64,000 nucleotides of DNA from Sphingorhabdus sp. Alg231-15 (GTDB lineage Bacteria; Pseudomonadota; Alphaproteobacteria; Sphingomonadales; Sphingomonadaceae), in contig NZ_LT703001.1 of NCBI RefSeq assembly GCF_900149705.1, forward strand, positions 2,908,001 to 2,972,000, given 5' to 3'. This document shows, one piece after another, positions 20,252 to 29,582 of this stretch; within the stretch, counting starts at the first letter, position 1, and each line of letters begins with the position of its first letter. A program made the position numbers and the translations under genes. The notes under the pieces were generated by a model. That model worked only from the letters and a program-made list of their open reading frames with translations, made no database searches and had not been told where the DNA came from.

Positions 20252-21397
20252 TTAGACATCAATACTGGTGGGGTGATCGGCCTTCTTCAAGACCTCTTGA
20301 CGAAATTCGCCAGGCGTTATTGCTGTCCATCTCTTAAAGGCTCTGGTGAACGATGCGGCATCCGAAAATCCGACCAGATAGGCAACTTCATTGAGCGAGG
20401 CTTTAGAGCCCTTGAGATATTTTTTGGCCAAATCCTGACGAAGCATAGCAAGTATTGTGGTGAAGTCCGTGCCTTCATCATTCAAACGTCTAAACAATGT
20501 CTGTCTGCTCATTCCCATCCTTTGTGCTGCAATATCAGCAGTAACGCCGCCTTCATGGAGGACAGCGGTGAGCAGGTTTTTGAGCTCTCTCGATATTTGG
20601 CCGGGAATTTCCAGTTCGCCAAGCAAGTCTTCAGCTCGATCGATCAAGATACCGAAGACATATTTCGGATTTTGTCGCACCGGCCAGGAAAGCGAATCTG
20701 GCTCCATTTCAAGTGCATTCCATTTGCTCTCGAAATATACCGGGCAGGCGAGTATCCGTTCATAATCTCGCCAATGATCGGGTTTTGACCAAGTCACATG
20801 GGCAGCGATAACCGGGGAGCGCTCCATGTAGCGTCTGGGGCCACAGGCCAGCCAAGAAAATGCGCCCTCTGTTAGCTCAGGATATTTTTGTGAAAGCTGC
20901 TGCTCGTCCACGAGGAACAACCGACCTTCTTGTCTAACTAACTCAAAACGAGGTTCTGCTGTTGGCCCTGCCGATTCAATTGCAAGACGGCCATAGCGGC
21001 GCATCTGGATATAGGCGTCCCCAATGGTTTCCGATGCTTCCATGAGGAGCCCGACGATTGACAGTTCCGACATGGCAGTAGCTTCGCCATATTCGAGAGC
21101 TAGTGCGGGACGGTTTGTTGCGTCGATAGCGATCCGCATAAGGTCAATGTATGCGCTCAAGGCAACGCGCGCATCAGGATTTTCGAGTTCTGCAATTTTG
21201 ATATCAGACGCATCGCAGAGGAATTCAGGTTGGACACCCAATTTCGCACAGAAGGCGAGCAAGCCGGCGACCATACCAGCGGCAACGGTTGAAACATTTG
21301 TGGCTGTGCGATGACGATACGAATGATCAATCACATTGTTACGAAGGGTAATGGCGCTGGTCTCTTGGCTTTGATAAAAATTGCGAAATGATACCAA
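20252..21397 (-). CDS. AraC-family transcription regulator (OruR/ArgR-like architecture)
   Basis: A 381-residue regulator. The N-terminal arabinose-binding-type domain covers about 35-240, and the C-terminal double helix-turn-helix about 275-375 (ADIAAQRMGMSRQTLFRRL, then SLNEVAYLVGFSDAASFTRAFKRW and TPGEFR). The proximal start is unclear; the first 30 residues are not conserved in such proteins and internal starts are possible. It lies divergently beside a small membrane protein gene six bases away at the track-level start, so the intergenic space is very tight unless the neighbour starts further in. The effector is unknown. Confidence 0.88.
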   Translation of the reverse strand: MVSFRNFYQSQETSAITLRNNVIDHSYRHRTATNVSTVAAGMVAGLLAFCAKLGVQPEFLCDASDIKIAELENPDARVALSAYIDLMRIAIDATNRPALALEYGEATAMSELSIVGLLMEASETIGDAYIQMRRYGRLAIESAGPTAEPRFELVRQEGRLFLVDEQQLSQKYPELTEGAFSWLACGPRRYMERSPVIAAHVTWSKPDHWRDYERILACPVYFESKWNALEMEPDSLSWPVRQNPKYVFGILIDRAEDLLGELEIPGQISRELKNLLTAVLHEGGVTADIAAQRMGMSRQTLFRRLNDEGTDFTTILAMLRQDLAKKYLKGSKASLNEVAYLVGFSDAASFTRAFKRWTAITPGEFRQEVLKKADHPTSIDV

Positions 21398-21454
21398 AGG
21401 AATTTGGTTGTTGTTTGCATTTTTTCAAGCAGGCCGGGTTTTACAGTCCGGAAT

Positions 21455-21901
21455 ATGGACCGATCTATGACTAATCCGAGCACTGAATTCGAAGTATCCG
21501 CCATTCGTCGTTGGATAATGCGGATTCCATTTTTTTTCACCGGTGTCCTGTTCACTTTCACGGCCTGGGGCACGCTCATTGAGCATTGGGGGACTTTTGA
21601 GCCGATAGAAGGTGTAGCATTTGCTTTCTGGGGTGCATTGTCACTGCTAGCGATAATTGGGCTGCGGTTTCCGGTAAAAATGTTGCCGATCTTGTTGCTG
21701 CAGTTTGGCTATAAATTGCTTTGGATCGCGGCAGTAGGCTACCCGCTGATGTCTAGAGGTGAGCTAGATTCTTCAGGGCAGGATTTGTTTCAAGCTAACG
21801 CGATGGGGGTTGTGATCGATTTGATCGCAATCCCATGGATCTATGTGATCAGAACCTACGTCGTCGAGGGCTTTTCACGTCGGGATAAGGACTCTGAATG
21901 A
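21455..21901 (+). CDS. Small integral membrane protein, unknown function
   Basis: About 148 residues with four predicted membrane helices (near 22-42, 50-70, 75-95 and 115-140 from the chosen start). The longer open frame starts at 21404, but its leader contains CIFSSRPGF, which looks like non-coding sequence, and 21404 lies against the AraC gene start; an ATG at 21455 or 21467 leaves room for promoters. No motif assigns a function. Divergent position makes it the likely target of the AraC regulator. Confidence 0.65.
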   Translation: MDRSMTNPSTEFEVSAIRRWIMRIPFFFTGVLFTFTAWGTLIEHWGTFEPIEGVAFAFWGALSLLAIIGLRFPVKMLPILLLQFGYKLLWIAAVGYPLMSRGELDSSGQDLFQANAMGVVIDLIAIPWIYVIRTYVVEGFSRRDKDSE

Positions 21902-22156
21902 GGGGTTCGGGATTATTGAGTTCATAGACTATCAATCTACAAAAGGATCGCAGTTTTGTGTTTGCGTGAGCGCAGAAATGGGATGGGCGTGTTCAGGAAG
22001 CGGATATCAGGTCTGTAACAAAAGCTAATTGAAGCCGGTCCGTATGTTCCACACCATTCGAACCCAGTTAAGCCATTTTGTACCTGTGGTATCAACTGTC
22101 GCAGAAATTGTTCAATGATATTTACCAACGACGGATAGAATCAGAAAGTCAATCCT

Positions 22157-22843
22157 ATGAAGAAAGCAACGCTTATAATCGGGGCCGGCTCCGGGCTTAG
22201 CGCATCACTCGCCAGACGGTTTGCAGAAGATGGAAACCGGATCATTTTGGCTGCAAGAAATATGTCCAGTTTAAATCAACTCGCCAAGGAAACTGACGCA
22301 CTTGCGGTCCAGTGCGATGCCACACAGGAGGCCGACATCATCAATCTGTTTAATACAATCGATGATGCCGGGTTTTCGCTTTCAACAATGATCTACAATG
22401 CTGGAGCATATACGCGCGGAGCTGTTACAGAACTGGAATCATCAGACGTTCGGAGACTGATTGATGTGAATGCAGTTGGAGCTTTCCTCGCGGCACGGGA
22501 ATGCACCAATCGGATGCAGCGGGACGGCGGGTCCATGCTTTTCACAGGTGCTTCGGCTGGGATCAAGGGATATGCAAACTCTTCTGCATTTGCGATGGGC
22601 AAATTCGCATTGCGAGGACTTTGCCAAAGCCTTGCACGCGAACTGGCGCCACAAAATATCCATGTTGCGCATTTCGTCATCGACGGGCTGATATATTCAC
22701 CAGATCGAGGCGCGCCATATGATGACCTTCAAAAGTGTCTTGATCCCAAAGCCATTGCAGAAACCTATTTTCAGATTGCTGCACAGGATCGCAGCGCGTG
22801 GACATGGGAACTAGAGCTTCGTCCATGGCTAGAATCGTTCTGA
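22157..22843 (+). CDS. SDR-family oxidoreductase with Phe in place of catalytic Tyr
   Basis: A 228-residue short-chain dehydrogenase. The cofactor-binding glycine motif is GAGSGLSASLAR near residues 8-19, NAG is at 80-82, and the catalytic Ser lies in FTGASAG. The YxxxK position reads FAMGK: Phe replaces the general-base Tyr while Lys stays. I recall a bacterial SDR subgroup having this change with the same flanks (KFALRGL, then SLARELAP and a VAHFVIDG stretch), so it is probably a subgroup trait and not decay. Substrate unknown. It lies one base before the DUF1272 frame, suggesting a shared transcript. Confidence 0.85.
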   Translation: MKKATLIIGAGSGLSASLARRFAEDGNRIILAARNMSSLNQLAKETDALAVQCDATQEADIINLFNTIDDAGFSLSTMIYNAGAYTRGAVTELESSDVRRLIDVNAVGAFLAARECTNRMQRDGGSMLFTGASAGIKGYANSSAFAMGKFALRGLCQSLARELAPQNIHVAHFVIDGLIYSPDRGAPYDDLQKCLDPKAIAETYFQIAAQDRSAWTWELELRPWLESF

Positions 22844-22879
22844 TTGATCACAGCAGAGGCCTTTGAAAGGAACAAGTCT

Positions 22880-23194
22880 ATGCTTCAACTACGACCCAAT
22901 TGCGAATGGTGTGACCGAGATTTACCGCCAGATTCGCCTGACGCTAGGATTTGCACATATGAGTGCACCTATTGCGTCGATTGCGTTGAAACGGTTTTGC
23001 ACAATGTATGCGCTACTTGTGGAGGAGGCTTTGTTCCGAGACCCATTCGACCCAGACGTTCATACCGTAATGAATTAAAACTCGGCTTACGGAACTTTCC
23101 CGCCTCAACCGATCGAAAACACACCAGATGGACCAGAGCGGAAGTTGACAGCCAAGTCGCCCGACTTAAGTCGATCGATCCAAGGGATCGGTAA
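22880..23194 (+). CDS. DUF1272 zinc-ribbon protein
   Basis: About 104 residues from the ATG at 22880, preceded by GAAAGGA at suitable distance; an upstream in-frame start at 22844 lacks such a site. The sequence MLQLRPNCEWCDRDLPPDS, then a CTYECTYCVDCVETV segment and CATCGGGF, is the DUF1272 signature: eight or more cysteines in paired CxxC arrangements that should bind zinc. The basic C-terminal tail (RPRRSYRNELK) is longer than in minimal members. Function of the family is unknown. It follows the SDR gene directly. Confidence 0.88.
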   Translation: MLQLRPNCEWCDRDLPPDSPDARICTYECTYCVDCVETVLHNVCATCGGGFVPRPIRPRRSYRNELKLGLRNFPASTDRKHTRWTRAEVDSQVARLKSIDPRDR

Positions 23195-23245
23195 CTGGAA
23201 GGGCAAGCAGAGGGCACGAAAAGGGCGTCCATAATTGACAGGGAC

Positions 23246-24718
23246 TTACGATCCGGTGATAACTCCCGTTCGGTCACGCTGTTCGACTGTTTGCCAGCCA
23301 CCACCAAGCGCCTTGTAGAGAGCGATGGTGCTGATAAAGGATTCGGTCTCGCTAGCGGCCAGTTGCAGTTCAAGATCGGTAACGCTGCGTTCGGCATCGA
23401 GGACATCAATGAATGCGCCCAATCCGCTGTTGTAAAGGTCGCGGGCAAGGTCTTCCGACTTCCGGCCTGCACTGAGGGCCTCTTGCAGAGCTTCTGTCTG
23501 CTTGTTCGTCTCGACATAAAGAACAAGCGATGCCTCGACATCTTCAACCGCCAACAAGATCGCCTGTTCGAATTGCGCGATGGCCATGTCGTTCCCGGCA
23601 TTTGCGGCCTCAAGCTGCGCCCTAAGCCGTCCTCCATTGAATAACGGAAATGTGATGCTGGGAATGATCGAGAAGACCGAGCTTGTGCCCGACAGCAGGT
23701 TCGAAAATGAAGTGCTTTCCTGACCGGCAGCTCCAGTCAAAGAGAATTTCGGAAAGAATTCTGCTTTCGCAACACCGATCTCTGCGCTGGCAGCAGCGAG
23801 CTCACGCTCCGCACGACGTACGTCGGGGCGCCGTGAAAGCAGATCTGACTGAAGTCCAACCGGCACGATATCCAATGATATAGGGAGCGGCTTGGAGATG
23901 AGGAGGTCGCTCGCGATGACCGCAGGTTGCCGCCCCGTCAGGACAGCGAGCCGGTAAGCCGCCGAGCGTTCTGCCGTGTGCAATCGGGGAAGCTGAGCTC
24001 TGGTGCTTGCCAGATTAGTACGCGCGCGTTCGACATCGAGCTGCGTACCGATTCCAGTTTCAAGCTTGGCTTGCGCTATTTCGAGCGTGTGAACCAGTAT
24101 CACGATGCGGCGATTAGTGATATCGATCTGTAGCTGATTGCCCCGCAATTCTCCATAATTGCGGGCAACTTCCGAGATGATCGAAAGTAATACGTCCCGT
24201 CGACTCTCGATTGCGCTTTCTACTTTAGCGCTGGCGGCTTCGACCCGGCGCTGATTACCGCCAAAGAGATCAATCTCCCATCGGGCGTCGAAACCCACTT
24301 GCATTAAGTCAGTCTCGACATCCGCGACACCAGCTTCGCTTAACGCGCCAAGGTTTGTCTGCCCATTTTCGCTCCCACGTTGGCGCGCATAGCTCGCACC
24401 TGCGCCCAGTTGTGGTAGCAATGTGCTGGACTCCGAGCGCCGCAATGCGCGCGCTAGCCGAACATTAGCAGAGGCAATCCTTAGATTGTGGTTTTCCGCA
24501 ACCGCATGATCGATCAAATCAGTGAGCATCGGATCACCGAATGCCTCCCACCATTTGCTCTCGGCCCTTACGACTTCGGTCGCGTTTGATCGGGGGGCTT
24601 GTTCAACCAGGCCCAATGGTGCCGGAGAACTGAGCGCTGCCGGTGGAGTATAGTCGGGTCCGACCGTACATGCCGACGCCAGTAGTGCTGTTGTGATCGC
24701 TAGGAGTGACTTGGTCAT
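23246..24718 (-). CDS. RND efflux outer-membrane factor, NodT/OprM family lipoprotein
   Basis: Outer-membrane channel of a tripartite efflux pump, 490 residues. The N-terminal signal ends in Cys17 (LLASAC), followed by TVGPDYTPP, the mark of NodT-type outer-membrane factors. Two OEP repeats with long helical hairpins are visible (about 60-250 and 270-460), including NHNLRIASANVRLARALRR and SRRPDVRRAERELAAASAEIGVAKAEFFP. It overlaps the permease gene by four bases (start codon within ATGA), so the two are translated together. It should assemble as a trimer docking to the pump below. Confidence 0.92.
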   Translation of the reverse strand: MTKSLLAITTALLASACTVGPDYTPPAALSSPAPLGLVEQAPRSNATEVVRAESKWWEAFGDPMLTDLIDHAVAENHNLRIASANVRLARALRRSESSTLLPQLGAGASYARQRGSENGQTNLGALSEAGVADVETDLMQVGFDARWEIDLFGGNQRRVEAASAKVESAIESRRDVLLSIISEVARNYGELRGNQLQIDITNRRIVILVHTLEIAQAKLETGIGTQLDVERARTNLASTRAQLPRLHTAERSAAYRLAVLTGRQPAVIASDLLISKPLPISLDIVPVGLQSDLLSRRPDVRRAERELAAASAEIGVAKAEFFPKFSLTGAAGQESTSFSNLLSGTSSVFSIIPSITFPLFNGGRLRAQLEAANAGNDMAIAQFEQAILLAVEDVEASLVLYVETNKQTEALQEALSAGRKSEDLARDLYNSGLGAFIDVLDAERSVTDLELQLAASETESFISTIALYKALGGGWQTVEQRDRTGVITGS

Positions 24719-27700
24719 ACCAATTTTCCTTCCGGTTCCGCTTGGCTGATAGTGCCGGGTTCTTGTGCGCCGCGGCGCTTTTGCAGCAACAGGTAGACAG
24801 CTGGGACAAACAGCAAGGCAAGGATCATCGAGCCGCTCACGCCGCCGGCAAGGACTATTGCAAGGGATGGCCAGAAATCGCCGCCTACGATCAGCAACAA
24901 GGGCAGAAATCCGCCGATAGTTGTTAGCGTAGTTGAGACGATATGGCGTGAGGTGTCCATAATCGCAGCGACGATGGCTTCGGGCTCACCCCTGGCTGCA
25001 TTGGGATTGGCTTTGAGCGCGGCCAGCACGACAATCGAATTGTTGAAAGCCAATCCAATAAGTCCAAGTGTCCCAAGGATTGTGTTGAAGCTGATCGGAA
25101 ATCCGATCGCCCAGGTCGACAGCATGCCAAGTCCGATGGAGAGGAATGCAACGGTTCCGAGAACTCCGGCAATCGCCGCGCTGCGAAACAGCAAGACGAG
25201 CGTGGCTATCGTAAGTGTCAGTAATATTGGGGCATAAACAAGTAGATTACCGCGTGCGGCGGAATCCACCTCGACTGCACCGCCAAGTTCGATGCGATAG
25301 CCGCTTGGCAATGCAAAGCCCTCTGCCTCAAGTTGTTCGAGCACATCATTGGCAATGGTGATCGGCAGCGCGCCATTGGCCGTGAATCCCCGCACAATAT
25401 TTGTCCGCTCCGTATCGAAGCGCGTAATAGCAGTAAGCTCGGGTCTCAGCTCAAAGTCGCCGATTGCTTCTGCCGGCACCCAGCGATCTGTTCCGGAAGA
25501 GACAAATACAGACGATGCGACTGCGGAGAGATTACCGCGCAGCCCGTCATCGTAGCGCACCCTGACAGGCAGCTGTTCTAGCTGTTCGATCACGAAGCCG
25601 CCAACACCGCCTTCGTAATTGTTCTGGAATTGTCGTGAAAGATCCGACAACGAGAGCTTGGCCAACTGGGCCTCTTCTTCATCGGCGTTGAACCAGAGTT
25701 TGGGAGAACCACGATCCATTGAGGCCTGTGTGTGGAGGATCTCATGGTGGCTCTGCATTGCAAGTCGCAACTCATCGCCGATTGCTTGCAGTCTCTCGAC
25801 ATCGGGCCCAAAGACACGATATTCGATATCAGCTGCAACAGGAGGTCCCTGTCCGAATTGGCCGATCACGATCTGTGCTTCAGGGAAGCGAGCATCGAGC
25901 TCGGCCTGGAGCGGTGCGATCATTCGCTTGGCTTCTTCATTGGATGACGCTTTTACTATGGCTTGTGCATAGTAGGCGGCGTTATCCTTGTTCATCACGA
26001 GGTTGTAGTACACCGTGGGAAAGGAGCCCCCAACCAGCCAGAATACGCGTTCCGGTTGTTCGATCTCACGAATGGCGGCTTCTATCTGTTCCGCCTGAGA
26101 GGCGGTATTTTTGACGGAGGAACCGCTCGGCATCCATATCTCGACCGTAAACATGTCGCGGTCAACAGGAGGAAAGAAATCATTTCCCAGCGAGGTCATG
26201 GCTGCAAAACCGCTGAGCGGGAGGGTGACTGAAGCAAGGATAGCGAGTGCGGGTTTGCGCAGGCCAAGGTCCAGGCCCGCCTTATAATATTCTGAGATGA
26301 GGGGTAGGCTAATGCCATCGCGCCACAGACTTTTCTGGGCATCCGCAGGCGCTGGCTTAGCGAACAGGCCCGCCAATGCTGCGGTAATTGTAACCGCCAC
26401 AATAAACGAACTGATCAAGGCGAGTATAACGCTCTGCCCGATCGAACTGACAAAGTCTCCGGCGCTCCCGGGCAACAACATTATCGGGGCGAACGCAAGG
26501 ACAGTCGTAAGCGTGGAAGCGAAGAGAGGAATGAAGAGATGGCCGACTGCCGCTTCGACTGCCTGGGTAGCAGACTTGCCCTGAGCTTTATGCTTGGTGA
26601 CCTCATCTGCCATTACGATGGCATTGTCGATCAACAGCCCAAGCGCGATGATGATTCCGAAAATCGACATCTGGTGGATGGCATTGCCCATCAGCTGTAA
26701 ACCGAACAGCACCATTGAAACCACCAATGGCAGAGCGAGGCCAATGATGATTGCCAGTCTCCATCCCATCATTACCAGCACAACCAAAATCACAACAATG
26801 GCGCCGGCGATAAGATTGCTGACCAGTTCGCCAAGTTGCCCGGACGTATATTTTTCCTGCTCGAAAATGCGGTCAACGACGATACCGGAGCCGACCTCAC
26901 TGGCAAACTGATCAACCGCCGCGTTCGCTTCTGTAGCCCACAGATCAACCCGGCTGCTATTGCCCATCCTGACAGCAACAAAGATCGATCGATCGCCATC
27001 AGCAAAGGCCATTTCCGTGGCCGGTTTGCGCCAGCCACGTTCGACTTCGGCAATGCTGCCCAGGGTAAGCGATTGTCCTGCTTGCCCGGTTGCAATGGGT
27101 ATTTCGGCTATACGGGCTACATCCGATAACTCACCGTCAACTTCAATGGCGACGTCAGACACGCGGCCACGTAAAACTCCTGCAGGTGTTTTTGCGTCAC
27201 TGGCTGCAATCTGCCGGGCAAGCGAGGCCCCATCGAGCGATAGTTCGGCCAGTTCACCTTGATCAACCGTGACCGTGATCTCTTCATCTGGCGCGCCGTA
27301 GAGCCTGACAATCTCTGTTCCGCGCACATTGCGCAAACGGTCCGCGAGATCCTTGGCCAATCGGTTCATCACACCGAGCTCTGGCTTTCCAGGTCCGCTC
27401 CAGTTCAAGCCCATGATTAGCGTGAATGCGGCCGGGTCGCGCTTGTCATCTATCATCGGCTCAAGCGCTTGCGGCGGAAGCAATGGCCTTGCTTCGGCAA
27501 TCTCGTCACGGATTTCAGAAAATATCTCCTGGTTTTCCGAACCAGTCACACTGTCGGCTAGTTCCACCGCAATGACTGAGACACCTGCGCTAGAAGTGGA
27601 CTCAATGTCCTTAATTGTTTCGATCTCGCGCAAAGAGTCTTCCAAAACCTTGGTCACAAGAGTTTCCACCCGCTCAGCTGATGCGCCGGGGACGGGAGTG

Positions 27701-27879
27701 ATGATGATTGGATTGCGATTGACGATCCGCGGATCCTCAAGGCGCGGTAACGCAAAAATTGATGATAGCCCGCTGACTAGAATTAGGAGGATGCCAAGGA
27801 CGAGGAGGTGGCGATTGCGCAGAAACAGGCTGGCAAAGCTTTGTTTCGGCGTCCGATCAAATGAGTCGCGATCAACCAT
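24715..27879 (-). CDS. RND efflux permease (AcrB-like) with altered proton-relay residues
   Basis: Inner-membrane pump of 1054 residues with twelve transmembrane helices and two large periplasmic loops, the normal AcrB-superfamily size. The TM4 motif reads GLLIDNAIVMADEV, so the Asp-Asp pair of AcrB is Asp418-Asn419. The TM10 motif reads LAFNNSIVVL, so the position of AcrB Lys940 is Asn946. I think this belongs to a subfamily in which these changes are common, but the proton path must differ from AcrB. The start overlaps the adaptor gene's end by eight bases. The cargo is unknown; MarR control suggests aromatic or phenolic toxicants. Confidence 0.92.
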   Translation of the reverse strand: MVDRDSFDRTPKQSFASLFLRNRHLLVLGILLILVSGLSSIFALPRLEDPRIVNRNPIIITPVPGASAERVETLVTKVLEDSLREIETIKDIESTSSAGVSVIAVELADSVTGSENQEIFSEIRDEIAEARPLLPPQALEPMIDDKRDPAAFTLIMGLNWSGPGKPELGVMNRLAKDLADRLRNVRGTEIVRLYGAPDEEITVTVDQGELAELSLDGASLARQIAASDAKTPAGVLRGRVSDVAIEVDGELSDVARIAEIPIATGQAGQSLTLGSIAEVERGWRKPATEMAFADGDRSIFVAVRMGNSSRVDLWATEANAAVDQFASEVGSGIVVDRIFEQEKYTSGQLGELVSNLIAGAIVVILVVLVMMGWRLAIIIGLALPLVVSMVLFGLQLMGNAIHQMSIFGIIIALGLLIDNAIVMADEVTKHKAQGKSATQAVEAAVGHLFIPLFASTLTTVLAFAPIMLLPGSAGDFVSSIGQSVILALISSFIVAVTITAALAGLFAKPAPADAQKSLWRDGISLPLISEYYKAGLDLGLRKPALAILASVTLPLSGFAAMTSLGNDFFPPVDRDMFTVEIWMPSGSSVKNTASQAEQIEAAIREIEQPERVFWLVGGSFPTVYYNLVMNKDNAAYYAQAIVKASSNEEAKRMIAPLQAELDARFPEAQIVIGQFGQGPPVAADIEYRVFGPDVERLQAIGDELRLAMQSHHEILHTQASMDRGSPKLWFNADEEEAQLAKLSLSDLSRQFQNNYEGGVGGFVIEQLEQLPVRVRYDDGLRGNLSAVASSVFVSSGTDRWVPAEAIGDFELRPELTAITRFDTERTNIVRGFTANGALPITIANDVLEQLEAEGFALPSGYRIELGGAVEVDSAARGNLLVYAPILLTLTIATLVLLFRSAAIAGVLGTVAFLSIGLGMLSTWAIGFPISFNTILGTLGLIGLAFNNSIVVLAALKANPNAARGEPEAIVAAIMDTSRHIVSTTLTTIGGFLPLLLIVGGDFWPSLAIVLAGGVSGSMILALLFVPAVYLLLQKRRGAQEPGTISQAEPEGKLV

Positions 27880-29029
27880 CGATTAATCCTCCATTGCTGG
27901 TATGATTTGCAGTCGAAGGCTTGGCTAGTTCAACAACTTGGCCGGGACTGAGGCGCTGCAGGCCGCCTGTAACAACCCGATCACCCGCCTTGAGCGTACC
28001 TCGCACGAACACGCGGTCGGTTTCTTGGTGGATAATCTGTAATTGGCGACGCTCAAGGCGGATCATCCCTTTGCTGTCTTGCTTGGCAACATAGGCAGCC
28101 CAGATGCCACGCGAATTTTCTGTCAGTGCAGTGAGAGGCAGCCAGATGCCCGTTTCTTCACGTTCGAACGGCACGTCAAGACGAGCAAGGTCGCCATGGC
28201 GAATGGACGGATCTTGTTCAGGCAACTTGACAATCACATCCACGCTGCGGGAATTGCGATCCTTGAGCGGTAAAACAGACTTTACGACTCCGACCATCTG
28301 TTTGTTGCCAACCCTAATCGTCGCCTGACGTCCGCGTTGCAGCGTATCAGCGGCCGGTCCGGTCAAACCGAAACGGGCATCAAATAATCCATCCTCGAGC
28401 AAATTCAAAACTGGCGTTCCGCTCGCAACAACCGTCCCTTCATCAACCAATCGCGAGACGACCACAGCGTTGAAAGGAGCGCGTAAAACTGACTTGCGGA
28501 TCTGGACATTGAGCGAGCGAATTGCCGCATTGGATTGGGCGAGTGCGGCTTCTCCCGCCCGTATTGTACGAGCTGCCTCGTCCACCGCCTGCTGAGAGAC
28601 CGCGTCCCGCACGATCGCTGCCTTGAGTCGATTGAAAGTGGATCGGGCAAGATCTCGGTCGGCGGCGGCACGATTTCTAGCAGCGATTAGCTCGCTTCGG
28701 CGCGCACGGAGGATATCGGTGTCGAGCTTTGCCATTGGAGAACCCTTACGGATTTTCTGACCTTCTTCGACCGAAACTGCATTGATGAGGCCGCCCAGTT
28801 CGAAACCTGCAGCGGCTTCTCGATGAGCCTCTATTCTACCGGCGAAGGAACGAGTGATTGCGAGTGACTTTTCCTGCTGCGCCACTTGGGTGGAAACGCG
28901 CAGCGGTTTTGCGGCTTTTAGTTCGCTGTTGCCGAACAAACCCAGTTGGACTGACAGAACGGCAAGCGCGAGCACAGCCGCGATGATGGCAACGGCGGTC
29001 ATGATTTGTCGTTTGTTCAAGCTATTCAT
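27872..29029 (-). CDS. RND periplasmic adaptor (membrane fusion protein)
   Basis: A 385-residue adaptor linking pump and outer-membrane channel. One N-terminal membrane anchor (about 10-31) without a lipobox, then a half lipoyl domain (AGFELGGLINAVSVEEGQKIRKGSPMAKLD split for length: about 75-105), a coiled-coil hairpin (about 110-175), the second lipoyl half (VLRAPFNAVVVSRLVDEGTVV) and beta-barrel domains to the end. First gene of the three-gene operon adaptor-permease-channel. A 12-bp palindrome at 29049-29060, 20 bases upstream of the start codon, is shared with the marR promoter. Confidence 0.92.
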   Translation of the reverse strand: MNSLNKRQIMTAVAIIAAVLALAVLSVQLGLFGNSELKAAKPLRVSTQVAQQEKSLAITRSFAGRIEAHREAAAGFELGGLINAVSVEEGQKIRKGSPMAKLDTDILRARRSELIAARNRAAADRDLARSTFNRLKAAIVRDAVSQQAVDEAARTIRAGEAALAQSNAAIRSLNVQIRKSVLRAPFNAVVVSRLVDEGTVVASGTPVLNLLEDGLFDARFGLTGPAADTLQRGRQATIRVGNKQMVGVVKSVLPLKDRNSRSVDVIVKLPEQDPSIRHGDLARLDVPFEREETGIWLPLTALTENSRGIWAAYVAKQDSKGMIRLERRQLQIIHQETDRVFVRGTLKAGDRVVTGGLQRLSPGQVVELAKPSTANHTSNGGLIDG

Positions 29030-29048
29030 AGCGATTATCTTTCACGAT

Positions 29049-29060
29049 GTGCATATACAC
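29049..29060. promoter_or_regulatory. Candidate MarR operator upstream of the RND operon
   Basis: GTGCATATACAC, a near-perfect palindrome (only one central base pair off), lies just upstream of the adaptor gene. The same 12-mer appears twice more, in opposite orientations, in front of the marR operon. Shared sites beside a MarR gene and its neighbouring pump are the standard signature of local repression. Confidence 0.7.
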
Positions 29061-29102
29061 TATAGAGTTGATATTGGTTTCGATGGAGATATTACTGAGC
29101 GC

Positions 29103-29582
29103 TCAGCTCAATTCATCCGATAGAGAGCGAAGGCCGTTCATCAGGGGACTTAACTGGTCTGCAGCAAGCAACGAGATCATTTGCTTCTGGGTTTGTCGCC
29201 AGGAGGGTGCCGCTTCGGCGAATTTGGCGAAGCCTGATTCTGTTAGACGGACGGTTTTCGTGCGGCCGACATTTTCTTCGTCTAGAATGTCAATCATTCC
29301 GTCACGTTCAAGTGGCTTCAAGTTGCGGCTCAGCGTCGTGCGATCCATCCCCAAATGTTCAGCAAGCTCAGAAATGCTTACACCGCCATCGGCCTGGGCC
29401 GCTGCGGCAAGAAGAGTGAACTGGGTACCGCGCAAACCAAAGGGGCGTAGTGCATCGTCATAAGTCTTGGTGACGAGCCGAGCGGCTTTGCGCGTGCGCT
29501 GGCAAATACAGCCTTCACCTGCTTCACGAGCCAAGTGGCGAAGTGACTTTTTGTCAATTGAGGTCATCGGGACGGCTTTCAT
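29103..29582 (-). CDS. MarR-family transcription regulator
   Basis: A 159-residue winged-helix regulator: LRGTQFTLLAAAAQADGGVSISELAEHLGMDRTTLSRNLKPLERDGMI is the DNA-binding core (about 48-96, quoted here only to locate it in short pieces: GTQFTLLAAAA, SELAEHLGMDRTTLSRNL), and VRLTESGFAKFAEA forms the wing end. The N-terminus holds two cysteines (GCICQR) that could sense oxidants. Its first 28 bases overlap the end of the small gene 29554-29748, so they are co-translated. Likely represses itself and the RND operon through the GTGCATATACAC sites. Confidence 0.9.
   Translation of the reverse strand: MKAVPMTSIDKKSLRHLAREAGEGCICQRTRKAARLVTKTYDDALRPFGLRGTQFTLLAAAAQADGGVSISELAEHLGMDRTTLSRNLKPLERDGMIDILDEENVGRTKTVRLTESGFAKFAEAAPSWRQTQKQMISLLAADQLSPLMNGLRSLSDELS

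Noticed and set aside
22970-23640. 222-residue open frame opposite the DUF1272 gene and efflux channel gene end
   Set aside because: It is a shadow of two well-supported genes, rich in Arg and Ser, with no family features.
26594-27886. Long plus-strand open frames opposite the RND permease gene
   Set aside because: Antisense shadows of a highly conserved gene with biased third positions; no signals for expression.
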